In this document: positions 43,801 through 53,291 of the stretch, one piece after another | Layout: each line of letters starts with the position of its first letter | Position numbering within the stretch: the first letter of the stretch is position 1 | DNA from: Aequorivita aquimaris | Lineage (GTDB): Bacteria; Bacteroidota; Bacteroidia; Flavobacteriales; Flavobacteriaceae | Reading direction: 5' to 3' | DNA length: 64,000 bases | Assembly (NCBI RefSeq): GCF_001573155.1 | Contig: NZ_JRWG01000006.1 | Location: forward strand, 62,001-126,000 | Notes under the pieces: model-generated | Databases searched by the model: none | The model's input: only the letters and a program-made list of their open reading frames with translations | Told to the model about the DNA's origin: nothing | Position numbers and translations under genes: made by a program

Positions 43801-43808
43801 CAAAATTA
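43801..43808 (-). promoter_or_regulatory. -7 box of rlmN, 4 bp from ATG
   Basis: TAATTTTG on the minus strand, closer to the start codon than a normal transcript start allows for a leader. Confidence 0.5.
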
Positions 43809-43821
43809 CTGTATTTTAAAG

Positions 43822-43856
43822 AAAAAAGCCTCTTTTCCTTTTCAGAATAGAGGCTT
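43822..43856 (-). terminator. terminator after the T9SS protease gene
   Basis: On the minus strand AAGCCTC / GAGGCTT form the stem, followed by a TTTTTCTTT tract, 24 bp after the protease stop. Confidence 0.8.
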
Positions 43857-43879
43857 AATCTACTTAATAGAATTATGGT

Positions 43880-45538
43880 TTATTTATTAATAATAACTTT
43901 TTTGGTTATAGAGTCTTTGCTGTCCTCATCAATTAAGCGAAGAAAATATACACCATCCGCTAGATTAGAAACATTGATAGTGTTCATAGTGTTTGATAGT
44001 GACCCTGAATGGATACGCTGACCCACAACGTTTAAAAACTGAAATGACAGGTGCGGGTATCTATTATTCATAACTGTAATGGTTGAACTTGCAGGATTCG
44101 GGTAGATTTTAAGATCTCCCGTAATTTCAAAATCTGGAATGTTCAATAGATTTTGAAGTGTTTCCACTGTGGTGTGCCCAGAATTGGTAGGGTCTAGCCA
44201 TTCCTTAAGTCGGGTTTGTTGTGTTGTCCCATAATTCCAGGAAATACCGAACCTCCCGTAAATATCGTAATCTCCATTGTTTTCCAACCCGTTGCAGGCA
44301 GATTGCCCCGCGTAAAGCTGCCCAATTATTCTTCCGTTTTCGTCAAAAAGTGGCGAACCCGATGAGCCGCTCTCTGTAGTTCCTATTTCCCAACCATTTC
44401 CGCTTCCGTGGTTACCGCCACCAATTAACCAAACTTGCGTGCCATTGGCATCTATTTTTTCGGCACCGGAATCATCGCGGCAAATTTTCATAATATCACC
44501 ATTGGGGTGATGAATACCAACCTCAAATAATGGATCATTATCTGAATTATCCCAGCCTGCAAAAGCAACATCCCACGATTCTGGTATTTTGTCAAAAAGT
44601 TCAACAAGCGCAAAATCACTTTTTGCATTGTTTGCCCTCAATGCTGCCCCGCTGATGGTAAAATTTGTTTGCAAATCACCACTTTCATCTCCAGTTCCAC
44701 ATACTGGAGTGGGACTTACCCAATTAAACCGAATGGACCAAAGCGAAGGATTGCTGCTTTGAAGACAGTGGTTGGCTGTTAAAAGGTATGGAGTTTTATC
44801 ATTTCTTGTATTATTAATCAAAGCAGCAGAACACAGATAACCATTTCCTAAGTTTAAAAGTGAAACTGCTTTTTTAACCAAATCTTTTTTAGTGTCAAAA
44901 TCACTTCCTACTGGACAGTTTACATCGTAATTACATTCACCTGAGTCGTTAAGTCCACGGTTTCCTTCAAGGAGAGCATTTACCCTGCCCATTCTATATC
45001 CGTGAATTACACTATTTATCTGAAGACGCGCTACATTTTGGGTATTTGCAGGTTGGTAATATTCAATCCAAATAATATTGCCATCAACAAACCAAGTGCC
45101 TAACTGTCCATTATCTCTATTCTGGTTATTATTATAAGTACGGGTAACATCGGTCCTCTCTTGATTGTAAAGTTGAACTTTTGAGCCATGTGGTAAATAA
45201 AAATCACTAAAATTAATGCTCAGGTTTAACGCACCAGTTGATTGAATGGTAGCCTGCCATATTTTAGCCCCGTCGGGAAGTGTAGTCCACAAACCGTCGT
45301 GCTCCATATTTATATTTACGGGAACCTCAATTCCATACCGCCAGGGCATGCTTTTATCCAAATCATTAATGCTATCCTGTTGCACTATCATTTCCAAATC
45401 TAGTGGGGGAAGGCGAATAACTTCTGGCTGTTGTTGTAAATTTAGATCCCAGCTTTCAGGCAAATCATCACCAGCACCTTGTGAAAAGGCAACAAAAAAG
45501 AAAAGTGTGAAAATGAAGAAAAGTAATGTTTTTTTCAT
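43880..45538 (-). CDS. T9SS-secreted trypsin-like serine protease (lysyl-endopeptidase type)
   Basis: 552-aa exported protease. The signal peptide is MKKTLLFFIFTLFFFVAFS, followed by a pro-region to about residue 190. The catalytic triad of the S1 fold is visible: His in LTANHCLQ, Asp in SDFALVELF and Ser in ESGSSGSPLFD. CNYDVNCPVG before the catalytic part and further Cys residues resemble Achromobacter protease I, a lysyl endopeptidase. The C-terminus (IYPNPASSTITV ... GVYFLRLIDEDSKDSITKKVIINK) is a type A T9SS sorting domain. Cleavage specificity is inferred only. Confidence 0.9.
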   Translation of the reverse strand: MKKTLLFFIFTLFFFVAFSQGAGDDLPESWDLNLQQQPEVIRLPPLDLEMIVQQDSINDLDKSMPWRYGIEVPVNINMEHDGLWTTLPDGAKIWQATIQSTGALNLSINFSDFYLPHGSKVQLYNQERTDVTRTYNNNQNRDNGQLGTWFVDGNIIWIEYYQPANTQNVARLQINSVIHGYRMGRVNALLEGNRGLNDSGECNYDVNCPVGSDFDTKKDLVKKAVSLLNLGNGYLCSAALINNTRNDKTPYLLTANHCLQSSNPSLWSIRFNWVSPTPVCGTGDESGDLQTNFTISGAALRANNAKSDFALVELFDKIPESWDVAFAGWDNSDNDPLFEVGIHHPNGDIMKICRDDSGAEKIDANGTQVWLIGGGNHGSGNGWEIGTTESGSSGSPLFDENGRIIGQLYAGQSACNGLENNGDYDIYGRFGISWNYGTTQQTRLKEWLDPTNSGHTTVETLQNLLNIPDFEITGDLKIYPNPASSTITVMNNRYPHLSFQFLNVVGQRIHSGSLSNTMNTINVSNLADGVYFLRLIDEDSKDSITKKVIINK

Positions 45539-45622
45539 TCAACTTGCTGGTTAGTTTACAAAAGGAAGACTAAGGTATATTATTATTTTGACATTTGAAA
45601 ACCAAATGCTTATAAAATAAAA

Positions 45623-45650
45623 AATCCCGATATACATCGGGATTCTTGAC
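45623..45650 (-). terminator. terminator after queA
   Basis: On the minus strand AATCCCGA / TCGGGATT with a 6-nt loop runs into TTTTTTATTTTAT. It sits about 25 bp after the queA stop. Confidence 0.85.
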
Positions 45651-45668
45651 AATTATATTAAACCTGTT

Positions 45669-46718
45669 TTAGATTATTAACATAGCATCACCATAGGTAT
45701 AAAATCTATATTTCTCCTTAATTGCTTCTGCATAGGCTTCCTTAATAAAATCATGACCCGCGAATGCTGAAACCATCATTAACAAAGTAGATTTTGGGGT
45801 ATGGAAATTTGTAACCATGGCATTGGCAATGCTGAAATCATAAGGTGGAAAAATAAATTTATTTGTCCATCCTTTGTATGAATTTAGTGTGTGATTTGAA
45901 GAAACAGAACTTTCCAAAGCACGCATAGCGGTAGTGCCCACGGCGCAAACACGTTTTTTCTTTTGAATCCCAGCATTAATTATATTAACTGCCTGCTGGT
46001 CTATTTCCATCTCCTCAGAATCCATCTTGTGTTTTGAAAGATCTTCTACCTCAACAGAACTAAAAGTTCCCAGACCTACGTGAAGCGTAACTTCGGCAAC
46101 ATTTACTCCTTTAATTTCAAGACGCTTTAAAAGATGTTTTGAAAAATGAAGTCCAGCTGTGGGCGCCGCAACTGCTCCTTCATTTTTAGCAAAAATAGTT
46201 TGGTAGCGCTCCGCATCTTCTGGCTCTACTTCTCTTTTTATATACTTTGGAAGTGGTGTTTCACCCAATTCCGTCAATTTATTTCTGAATTCTTCATAAG
46301 ACCCATCAAAAAGAAAACGCAGTGTTCTTCCGCGCGAAGTTGTATTGTCAATAACTTCTGCCACAAGGGTCTCGTCATCGCCAAAATACAGCTTGTTTCC
46401 AATTCTTATTTTTCGGGCTGGATCTACCAAAACATCCCATAGACGGGTTTCGGGATTTAATTCCCTTAAAAGAAAAACTTCAATACGGGCTCCAGTTTTC
46501 TCCTTGTTTCCGAACAAACGTGCCGGAAAAACCTTGGTATTATTGGTTACCAAAACATCATCTTCCTCAAAATAATCAATCAGATCTTTGAACATTTTGT
46601 GTTCAATGGTTTTATTTTTCCTATCCAATACCATCAAGCGCGATTCGTCACGGTTTGGCGCTGGATATTCCGCCAATAATTCTTCTGGAAGGTTAAAGTT
46701 GAAGTTTGAAAGTTTCAT
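45669..46718 (-). CDS. queA: S-adenosylmethionine:tRNA ribosyltransferase-isomerase QueA
   Basis: Makes epoxyqueuosine from preQ1-modified tRNA using SAM as ribosyl donor. The 349-aa protein has the family opening [28 protein letters not shown], then [18 protein letters not shown]-type spacing in the central part, [23 protein letters not shown] and [19 protein letters not shown] start at Met 46718 (MKLSNFN), leaving off two residues. A strong promoter with both -33 and -7 boxes lies upstream. Confidence 0.96.
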   Translation of the reverse strand: MKLSNFNFNLPEELLAEYPAPNRDESRLMVLDRKNKTIEHKMFKDLIDYFEEDDVLVTNNTKVFPARLFGNKEKTGARIEVFLLRELNPETRLWDVLVDPARKIRIGNKLYFGDDETLVAEVIDNTTSRGRTLRFLFDGSYEEFRNKLTELGETPLPKYIKREVEPEDAERYQTIFAKNEGAVAAPTAGLHFSKHLLKRLEIKGVNVAEVTLHVGLGTFSSVEVEDLSKHKMDSEEMEIDQQAVNIINAGIQKKKRVCAVGTTAMRALESSVSSNHTLNSYKGWTNKFIFPPYDFSIANAMVTNFHTPKSTLLMMVSAFAGHDFIKEAYAEAIKEKYRFYTYGDAMLII

Positions 46719-46783
46719 TCCCATAATGCGTCGTTTCTTTAAAATTTAAAATGCCCCTTTCAAGGCTTTGGTTTACAAGGGCG

Positions 46784-46815
46784 CAAATATACAACCTCAA
46801 AACAGGCGTTGTCAA
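46784..46815 (-). promoter_or_regulatory. promoter of queA (-33 TTG, -7 TATATTTG)
   Basis: On the minus strand TTG (46815-46813) is followed after 21 bp by TATATTTG (46791-46784). This fits the flavobacterial rule TTG, 17-23 bp, TAnnTTTG. It is the best promoter in the window. Confidence 0.75.
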
Positions 46816-46887
46816 GTAAATGACGGTTTATTATTTTTAAATGTTTGACACTGGGTGTTCGTAGCTTAAAAAATGAGGCAGAAACAG

Positions 46888-48132
46888 CTAATTTTTGAAT
46901 TGTTCAAAAACACAATTAACACCCGTTTTTTCTATATCCTCCCAAAATTTTGGATAGGATTTTGAAACTACTCCGGCGCTGTTGATCGTAATTTCTGTTT
47001 TCAGGGCAAGTGGTGCAAAGGCCATCGCCATTCTGTGGTCCTGATACGTTTCCACAGCAATACCTTTACTAATTTTTAAACTTTTTTCAAGATTTAAGGA
47101 ATTGCTATCAATTTGAACCGAAGCACCCAGTTTCTCCAATTCAGTTTTCAACGCCATGAGCCTGTCCGTTTCCTTAATTTTTAAAGTATGTAGCCCCGTC
47201 AACCTGCAACTTACGCCCAACCCGAAACAACTCACTGCAATTGTTTGTGCCAAATCTGGGGTGTTTGCAAGATTGAGAAGTAATGAATCAGGCAATTCAA
47301 TGGATTTTTTTGACAGAGAAATGGTATCATCGGAAGTATTAAAAACCGTTTCCACACCCAATGAATTATATAGCTGCACCAAAGCGGCATCGCCCTGTAA
47401 GCTTTCTTCCGAAAAATTGCCGAGTGTAATTTGAAGATTTTCAGAAAGAGCTACCAAGCTGTAAAAGTAAGATGCCGAGCTCCAATCAGATTCCACAACA
47501 ATCCTTACATCTTCAATACTTTTTATGGGAGAAATTACAATCGAATTTCCATCAAAATTTCCAGTAACTCCAATATTTTTCAAAAGTTGAAGTGTCATTT
47601 CTATATAGGGAATAGAAGTGATTTTGCCTTCTAAAGATATTATTAGGCCCGTGGGAAGCATTGGAGCAATCAGCATTAATGCTGAAATATATTGGCTACT
47701 GAGGTCAGCTTTGATAGTCACTTCATTCTTTTGAAGATTCTTACCCCTTATCTTTAAAGGGGGGAAACCTTCGTTTTGGGCATATTCAATATCTGCGCCC
47801 AAATTTCTAAGTGCGTTGACTAAAATTTCTATAGGACGATCTTGCATTCGCTGGCTTCCCGTGAGCAGCACATCGGCTCCTTCTTTTGCGGCGAAATAAG
47901 CGGTTAAAAAACGCATTGCGGTACCGGCATGGTGAATATCTACAGTACCTTTTAAAACCTTTAATCCTTTTTGCAGAACAGCTGTATCATCACTGTCTGA
48001 AAGGTTTTCAATAGAAATATTTGGAAATCCTGCTTGCAGAATAAGCAATCGGTTCGATTCACTTTTAGAGCCGCAAATATTGATTTTTATATTTTCTGAA
48101 GGAAGCTCTCCTTTTTTTAAATTGGCGATCAT
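46888..48132 (-). CDS. aroA: 3-phosphoshikimate 1-carboxyvinyltransferase (EPSP synthase)
   Basis: Shikimate-pathway enzyme joining PEP to shikimate-3-phosphate. Of 414 residues, the N-terminal half has GSKSESNRLLIL, HHAGTAMRFLTAYFA (near residue 65) and GSQRMQDRPIEILVNALRNLGADIEY. Later come DLSSQYISALMLIAPML, ESDWSSASYFYSL and LKIKETDRLMALKTELEKLGA. TYQDHRMAMAFAPLAL closes the active site. It overlaps the next upstream small gene by 4 bp. The aromatic DAHP synthase gene lies 6 kb away, not in the same operon. Confidence 0.97.
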   Translation of the reverse strand: MIANLKKGELPSENIKINICGSKSESNRLLILQAGFPNISIENLSDSDDTAVLQKGLKVLKGTVDIHHAGTAMRFLTAYFAAKEGADVLLTGSQRMQDRPIEILVNALRNLGADIEYAQNEGFPPLKIRGKNLQKNEVTIKADLSSQYISALMLIAPMLPTGLIISLEGKITSIPYIEMTLQLLKNIGVTGNFDGNSIVISPIKSIEDVRIVVESDWSSASYFYSLVALSENLQITLGNFSEESLQGDAALVQLYNSLGVETVFNTSDDTISLSKKSIELPDSLLLNLANTPDLAQTIAVSCFGLGVSCRLTGLHTLKIKETDRLMALKTELEKLGASVQIDSNSLNLEKSLKISKGIAVETYQDHRMAMAFAPLALKTEITINSAGVVSKSYPKFWEDIEKTGVNCVFEQFKN

Positions 48133-48371
48133 TGTCCAGAATCATTTTGTTTGAGCTTTGCCCTAAACTTTCCGAAAGTGACAAAAAAACCATAAACAAA
48201 ACCTGCCAAAAAAAGTGTGAGTATAAACATTACAGGATCTCTTTCAGTAAAATACGCAATTTCAAAACCATCAATTGCCCATTTAATCAACGTGAACAAT
48301 AGTGCAAAAGCCACCGCAAGTGAAAACACTGATTTCCAAAAACCCTTTGTATTTATAACTTTTTTGAACAT
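48129..48371 (-). CDS. small two-span membrane protein, unknown
   Basis: 80 aa with two hydrophobic segments (VFSLAVAFALLFTLIKWAI and PVMFILTLFLAGFVYGFFVTF) separated by an acidic loop, and a Lys-rich C-terminus. I do not recognise the family. It overlaps aroA by 4 bp and abuts the MazG-like gene, so it is part of the operon and very likely expressed. Confidence 0.75.
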   Translation of the reverse strand: MFKKVINTKGFWKSVFSLAVAFALLFTLIKWAIDGFEIAYFTERDPVMFILTLFLAGFVYGFFVTFGKFRAKLKQNDSGQ

Positions 48372-48698
48372 TTATTTGAGTTTTTCATTGCTATGGTGCC
48401 TATCGTGATCGCGTTTGATTTTTAGTTTCAATTTTTTTTCAAAAGCCTTTTCAAGATCAACGCCGGTTTGGTTTGCAAGGCAGAGCACTACAAAAACAAC
48501 GTCCGCTAGCTCTTCGCCCAAATCTTTATGTTTATCACTTTCCTTTTCGCTCTGTTCGCCATAACGGCGGGCAATGATACGTGCCACCTCACCCACCTCT
48601 TCCGTGAGTTGCGCCATATTTGTGAGTTCATTAAAATAGCGTACACCGTGCTGTTTTATCCACTCATCAACTACCTCTTGTGCGTTTTTAATATCCAT
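48372..48698 (-). CDS. MazG-like nucleotide pyrophosphohydrolase
   Basis: 108-aa all-alpha NTP pyrophosphohydrolase. The metal-binding motifs are LTEEVGEVARIIARRYGE (Glu-Glu-x-x-Glu) and LGEELADVVFVVLCLANQ (Glu-x-x-Asp), followed by the basic KLKIKRDHDRHH. Single-domain MazG proteins hydrolyse non-canonical or excess NTPs. The exact substrate is unknown. It shares its boundary base with the DUF3857 gene. Confidence 0.9.
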   Translation of the reverse strand: MDIKNAQEVVDEWIKQHGVRYFNELTNMAQLTEEVGEVARIIARRYGEQSEKESDKHKDLGEELADVVFVVLCLANQTGVDLEKAFEKKLKLKIKRDHDRHHSNEKLK

Positions 48699-50719
48699 TA
48701 TGCTTTTGAAAGTACAACTTTTTCGTTTTCTTTTGCAATTAAAAGTTCATAGAACTTTTTCAAATTTCCGTATTCTTCGGCAGCAATGAAAGATTTATTG
48801 ATAGAAAGTTCAACCGAAAGTTGCAATTTGTTACCTATCTGCGAAATCAAGTAACGGAAACTGCCCATATCTTCCCCTAGGTTAAACACGGCATTTTCAG
48901 GCAGGGATTCTACTTTATATCCTTCTGGCAAATCTATATTTACTATGTAACGATCCTTCATAGGATAGCCAAAATCTACAGGATATAACCGGGTATCAGG
49001 CTTGAAAGGGCTTTCTTTGGCCGCCAAGAATACCAACGGTGAAAAATATAGCTTTCCAGCAACGTCTTCAACTGCATCAACCACTTCAAAATCATAGTTT
49101 AAAGAAACAGGTTTACCTAAACTATTGAGGTTTTCAAAACTCAAGTTGGAAAGTTCTGCTTGGTTAGTCTCTTTTTCTACTGCTTTGCGCTGCGCATCTT
49201 CATTCAAACTTTTATACTCATTTCTATATTGAAAAGCATAATTACCGGTGAATCTGCTTTGAGCTTTACCTACAACTTTAAGATCTGGCTTTATTTCTGC
49301 GTTAACCATTGCACTTTTTACAGCTGGAATTTGCGGATTTAATGAGATCCAACTAGAAGATCCATCTTTGGTAATTAAACGACCTTTCCAGTTCATTATA
49401 CTCGTTCTTAAAACTCCAATTTCCGCATCTTTATTGGTTGCGTCAAGAAGCACGATGCCTTGTGGGAGCTCTACGGCGGCAATTACATAGTTAAATCCGT
49501 TACGTGTAGGAAACAGCGGCATACCATGGTTTTTGGTACTCACTAAAACTGGATTGGCATTAAGATTAGCTTTTCGCAACATGGCAATGAGCATTAAATT
49601 GATATCGGCTACATTACCAGAACCTTTTTTATAGGCCTCCCTTACACCTTCGTTGGTATAATAGCCTAGGTAGTTATTCCAAGTCATTTTGTTTAATAAA
49701 AACGAAAAGATCCTAATTACTTTTTCTTCGGGATTGCTGATCCCACTTAATAGATTGTTTAAATCATCTTCGAAATAATTATCTTTTGACAATTCATTTC
49801 CGAACGAATCTACTTCATATATTCCTTTTGAAACATCTTCCCAAGTAGTTGAAAAAATCTGTTGGGGAGAACCCGGAAAATCTACATAACTTAATTCAAA
49901 CTTGAGCCCAGTGGAATAATTATCTATATTTCCTGCGAATGCTTCTTCTTTTAAAGCCGGAACATTGCTTAAATTTATAATGTATATATCTTCTTTAAAC
50001 TTGAAATCTCTTGCGCCACCTTTGCTCGTCAGATTACCATACCTATCATACTCGGTACGGGCATTTGCCAGTGCTACAGTTCTATCCCTACCATCTGTTT
50101 TAACCTTATAGGGCACCCATCCTTTTTGGTGGGTTTTAAAAACGAAATATTCCGGTGAAGCAAAATGAACATCTACATTCTCAACAGGAATGGTTTCCTG
50201 AAAACGAAATTCGTCAATATTGCTTATGAAGGGAGATTTAATACTATATTTATATTCAATCACGCAGCCCTCGCGTATGTCCGGCATAGTAAACTTTAAT
50301 TTGTGGACATATTTGGTTGTTTTTTCTTCAAAAATACCTTCATTTTTAAGTTTTATCTCCTCAATTTTATCGCTGCCGTCCAGATAGTAGGTATATGCTC
50401 TTAGGCCAGAAATTTCATCATTTGAACCCGAGTTGCTTTGATATAGGTCAATTTCTTTTGAAGCCCAATCAAAACCTTCTTTAGTGTAAATTTTGATGCG
50501 CTCAAAAACATTAGTAACCATATAAAATCCTGAATTTGTTGAGTATTCAAAATTTGTATGGACTTCCCTGTATAATATTGCAGCTTCTGCGGTTGGGTCA
50601 GTAGGATGTTCTTTTTGAAGTAATTCTTCTTTGGAAACTTTTCCAAATTTATAATCTTGGGCCAATGATGCGTTAAAAAAACACATAACAGCTAATACGG
50701 GTAGTAAGAACGATTTCAT
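48698..50719 (-). CDS. secreted DUF3857 protein with degenerate transglutaminase site
   Basis: 673-aa exported protein. The signal peptide is MKSFLLPVLAVMCFFNASLA, with ATG 50719 chosen because 8 residues upstream would precede the signal. An N-terminal DUF3857 domain (RIKIYTKEGFDWASKEIDLYQS..., IREGCVIEYKYSIKSPFI) is followed by the transglutaminase-like core. Aligned by eye with the paralogue at 50733, the Cys position is replaced (GSGNVADINLML) and the His position is Tyr (FNYVIAAVEL), while the Asp region LLDATNKD is kept. It is probably non-catalytic. It follows the paralogue closely. Confidence 0.82.
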   Translation of the reverse strand: MKSFLLPVLAVMCFFNASLAQDYKFGKVSKEELLQKEHPTDPTAEAAILYREVHTNFEYSTNSGFYMVTNVFERIKIYTKEGFDWASKEIDLYQSNSGSNDEISGLRAYTYYLDGSDKIEEIKLKNEGIFEEKTTKYVHKLKFTMPDIREGCVIEYKYSIKSPFISNIDEFRFQETIPVENVDVHFASPEYFVFKTHQKGWVPYKVKTDGRDRTVALANARTEYDRYGNLTSKGGARDFKFKEDIYIINLSNVPALKEEAFAGNIDNYSTGLKFELSYVDFPGSPQQIFSTTWEDVSKGIYEVDSFGNELSKDNYFEDDLNNLLSGISNPEEKVIRIFSFLLNKMTWNNYLGYYTNEGVREAYKKGSGNVADINLMLIAMLRKANLNANPVLVSTKNHGMPLFPTRNGFNYVIAAVELPQGIVLLDATNKDAEIGVLRTSIMNWKGRLITKDGSSSWISLNPQIPAVKSAMVNAEIKPDLKVVGKAQSRFTGNYAFQYRNEYKSLNEDAQRKAVEKETNQAELSNLSFENLNSLGKPVSLNYDFEVVDAVEDVAGKLYFSPLVFLAAKESPFKPDTRLYPVDFGYPMKDRYIVNIDLPEGYKVESLPENAVFNLGEDMGSFRYLISQIGNKLQLSVELSINKSFIAAEEYGNLKKFYELLIAKENEKVVLSKA

Positions 50720-50732
50720 GTGGGTTAAGGAT

Positions 50733-52634
50733 TTATTGTACATTTTGTTTTAATAGAATTTTAGTTTTGTCCAATCGGGCAATGGATCGCAAAAAATCAC
50801 GGAAATTTTCATACTCCGAAGGTGGATATTCGCCTTTATTTAGGATCATTTTACGAGTATAGACCAATGTGTCATCTGAGGTTATATTGAAATTAATTTG
50901 ATATTTTCCGAATTTGGTTTCCAAAATTGTTTCATCGGGAAGTCCATCAATTTCAAAATTTTCAGGCACTTCAACAGTAACCGTGTCAATATCAACATAC
51001 CCATTCCCTATATAAAGATTTTGTTTGCGGGTGTCTATCCGCGGCGGAATGTATTGGTTCTGATTAAAAATATTTGCGCAAAACAGATAATCGTTACTTA
51101 CTGGGTTTGCGTAGTTTGGGATATTGAGGGTCAGTTCTTCAGTAAATATTACTTCTTCCTTGTTATTATCAAGCTTTATATCTGTTAACGAAAAACCATT
51201 TATATAATTCCACTTCTTCTTGTAATGTTGATCTATGTCTTCTTGTTTTTCTTTTGGAAGCAGGTATTTATCATCATATTGAAGACCCTTAGAAATACTT
51301 TTTAAAGTTGCGGTTACATTTCCATTGGCATCTACCTTAACCTTGGCTATATTTTCTTGGGTGTTTTCTTCAGTTTCATAAACTTTGGTATGTGCTATTT
51401 TGCCTCCCTCGGGTGTTATTATCAATACATCCCTATCGTTGGTAAATTTACCAATGTATCCATAAGGCGTATCTTGGCTGGTACATTCCAACCAAGTTAT
51501 CTCATCATTATCTGGTATTCCTAAAATTACATGGTTACCTTGCAAAGAAGAAAAATCTTCCATAATATCCCACTTCATTTTATCACCATATACAACGGTA
51601 TAGTAAGAAGGTACGCCAACAGCATCAAGAAGCGTTTTTGTGTAATTCGTCAATGCCTTACAATCACCATAACTGAGTTTGTCCACATCGGAAGCCAGCA
51701 TAGGTTTCCACCCGCCGATCCCTATTTGAATACTAATGTAACGTACTTTGTCTTGCACAAACTGATATATTTTTCGAGCCTTACCTTCATTTGTCGTTTC
51801 ATTGGCAACAAGACTTTTTATACGTGCTAAAGTACCCTCAGGCAAATCACTAACATCTGAAAGTAAACTCTTGTTCATCCAACTTCCAAACTGTTGCCAA
51901 TCCTTGCCCGAACCCAGGGATTCTTTCAATTTAAAATTATTGAGAGCCACATAAACATTTGGAAATATCTTACTCATTAAGGGACCATGCTCTTCATACC
52001 TTATGGCTTTTAAATTTGATGCCGAAAAGATAAGTTCTTCCGGAGTATCAGATATTGTAATATCAAAACCATTTAGATTTTGAGGTTTATACTTGGGTTT
52101 ATTTGCGGGATTATATTTAATCTTTAATACGCTTTTTTGAGCGCTTTCAGCATGTCCATTTAAAGGAAACCAAGGACTTAAAAATGCAGTATCACCCGTT
52201 TCAGTTTCACTATCAAAAACAACAATGTATGGATATGATGTAGGTGTATAATTTAAATAAAGAACACGTGAATCTGCATACATACTGCTGCCCGTTCGAC
52301 TCACATCCATGAAATCTTTCTTTTTAAAGTGTTCAATTTCTTTTCCAAAAGCATTGTAAATTCTAACCTCCACATTCTTGACACGTGAATTTGAATCATA
52401 ATATTCATAAAGCCGTGCATCGCCATCGCCAAGTTTGTTCAATATTGCAATAACACGGTGCGTTTTTTCCTTCATTTTATTGATGTCGGTCACGTCAATT
52501 TCAACCAATTCATCAATCAATACACTATTGGAATATTCAGTTAGTTCTTTTGGAATAGATGCTATGGAATAATCCTTTTGTGAATAAATATGGGCCGTGC
52601 ATATAAGAAATGCAAAGCATAAGATCTTTTTCAT
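50733..52634 (-). CDS. secreted DUF3857/transglutaminase-like protein, catalytic residues kept
   Basis: 633-aa exported protein (signal MKKILCFAFLICTAHIYS). The DUF3857 domain spans roughly residues 50-230 (RVIAILNKLGDGDARLYEYYD, RVKNVEVRIYNAFGKEIEHFK). The transglutaminase core follows, with the likely nucleophile Cys in KLSYGDCKALTNYTKTLLDAVGVP, His in LQGNHVILGIPD and an acidic residue in TWLECTSQD. A beta-rich tail ends the protein. Function is unknown: it may be a peptidase or cross-linking enzyme at the envelope. It is the first gene of the operon that ends with aroA. Confidence 0.85.
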   Translation of the reverse strand: MKKILCFAFLICTAHIYSQKDYSIASIPKELTEYSNSVLIDELVEIDVTDINKMKEKTHRVIAILNKLGDGDARLYEYYDSNSRVKNVEVRIYNAFGKEIEHFKKKDFMDVSRTGSSMYADSRVLYLNYTPTSYPYIVVFDSETETGDTAFLSPWFPLNGHAESAQKSVLKIKYNPANKPKYKPQNLNGFDITISDTPEELIFSASNLKAIRYEEHGPLMSKIFPNVYVALNNFKLKESLGSGKDWQQFGSWMNKSLLSDVSDLPEGTLARIKSLVANETTNEGKARKIYQFVQDKVRYISIQIGIGGWKPMLASDVDKLSYGDCKALTNYTKTLLDAVGVPSYYTVVYGDKMKWDIMEDFSSLQGNHVILGIPDNDEITWLECTSQDTPYGYIGKFTNDRDVLIITPEGGKIAHTKVYETEENTQENIAKVKVDANGNVTATLKSISKGLQYDDKYLLPKEKQEDIDQHYKKKWNYINGFSLTDIKLDNNKEEVIFTEELTLNIPNYANPVSNDYLFCANIFNQNQYIPPRIDTRKQNLYIGNGYVDIDTVTVEVPENFEIDGLPDETILETKFGKYQINFNITSDDTLVYTRKMILNKGEYPPSEYENFRDFLRSIARLDKTKILLKQNVQ

Positions 52635-52782
52635 CTGAATAGAATAATTTGAAAAAAGGAAGACGGAACATCCAATTTTTTAATTTTCAATGACTTAGAG
52701 GAAATTGCTGGATATTACCGGAATTCAAATTTTTTTCGGCAATATATAAAAAATCTGAAAGGTTAAAAAAAAGTTAAAGAGA

Positions 52783-53235
52783 TTATTCTCTTTTTTTTGA
52801 ATCGATCCAGATTGTTACCGGCCCGTCATTGATTAGGGCAACCTCCATCATATCCCCGAACCGTCCCGTCCTTACATTCCTATTTGTTTCATTTTCAAGC
52901 TGAAGCACAAATTTTTCGTAGAGCGGGATGGCAATTTCAGGTTTGGCGGCATTTATGAATGAAGGCCGGTTCCCCTTTTTTGTATTTGCGTGAAGTGTAA
53001 ATTGGCTCACCACCAAACAGTCGCCATTTATATCCTGCACCGACAGATTCATCGCTTCGTTTTCATCTGAAAAAATCCGCAAACGGGCAATTTTTCCCGC
53101 TAACCAGTCAATGTCCTCTTGGGTGTCCGCAGCTTCGATTCCCAATAGAATGAGAAGTCCCTGCTCTATTTCAGAAAAAATTTTTCCTTCAATAGTCACG
53201 GATGCTTTTTTTACTCTTTGGATCAGTGCGCGCAT
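52783..53235 (-). CDS. dtd: D-aminoacyl-tRNA deacylase
   Basis: 150-aa DTD, which removes D-amino acids from tRNA. The cross-subunit motifs are [17 protein letters not shown] near residue 78 and the Gly-Pro motif in [12 protein letters not shown] near the C-terminus. The opening [16 protein letters not shown] is typical. Size is normal. It stands 56 bp downstream of rsgA on the same strand. Confidence 0.96.
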   Translation of the reverse strand: MRALIQRVKKASVTIEGKIFSEIEQGLLILLGIEAADTQEDIDWLAGKIARLRIFSDENEAMNLSVQDINGDCLVVSQFTLHANTKKGNRPSFINAAKPEIAIPLYEKFVLQLENETNRNVRTGRFGDMMEVALINDGPVTIWIDSKKRE

Positions 53236-53291
53236 CTCTGTTATTTGTTAGGAGTTAAAGGTTATTGAGTGGAATTTGGGATTTGAAATTT

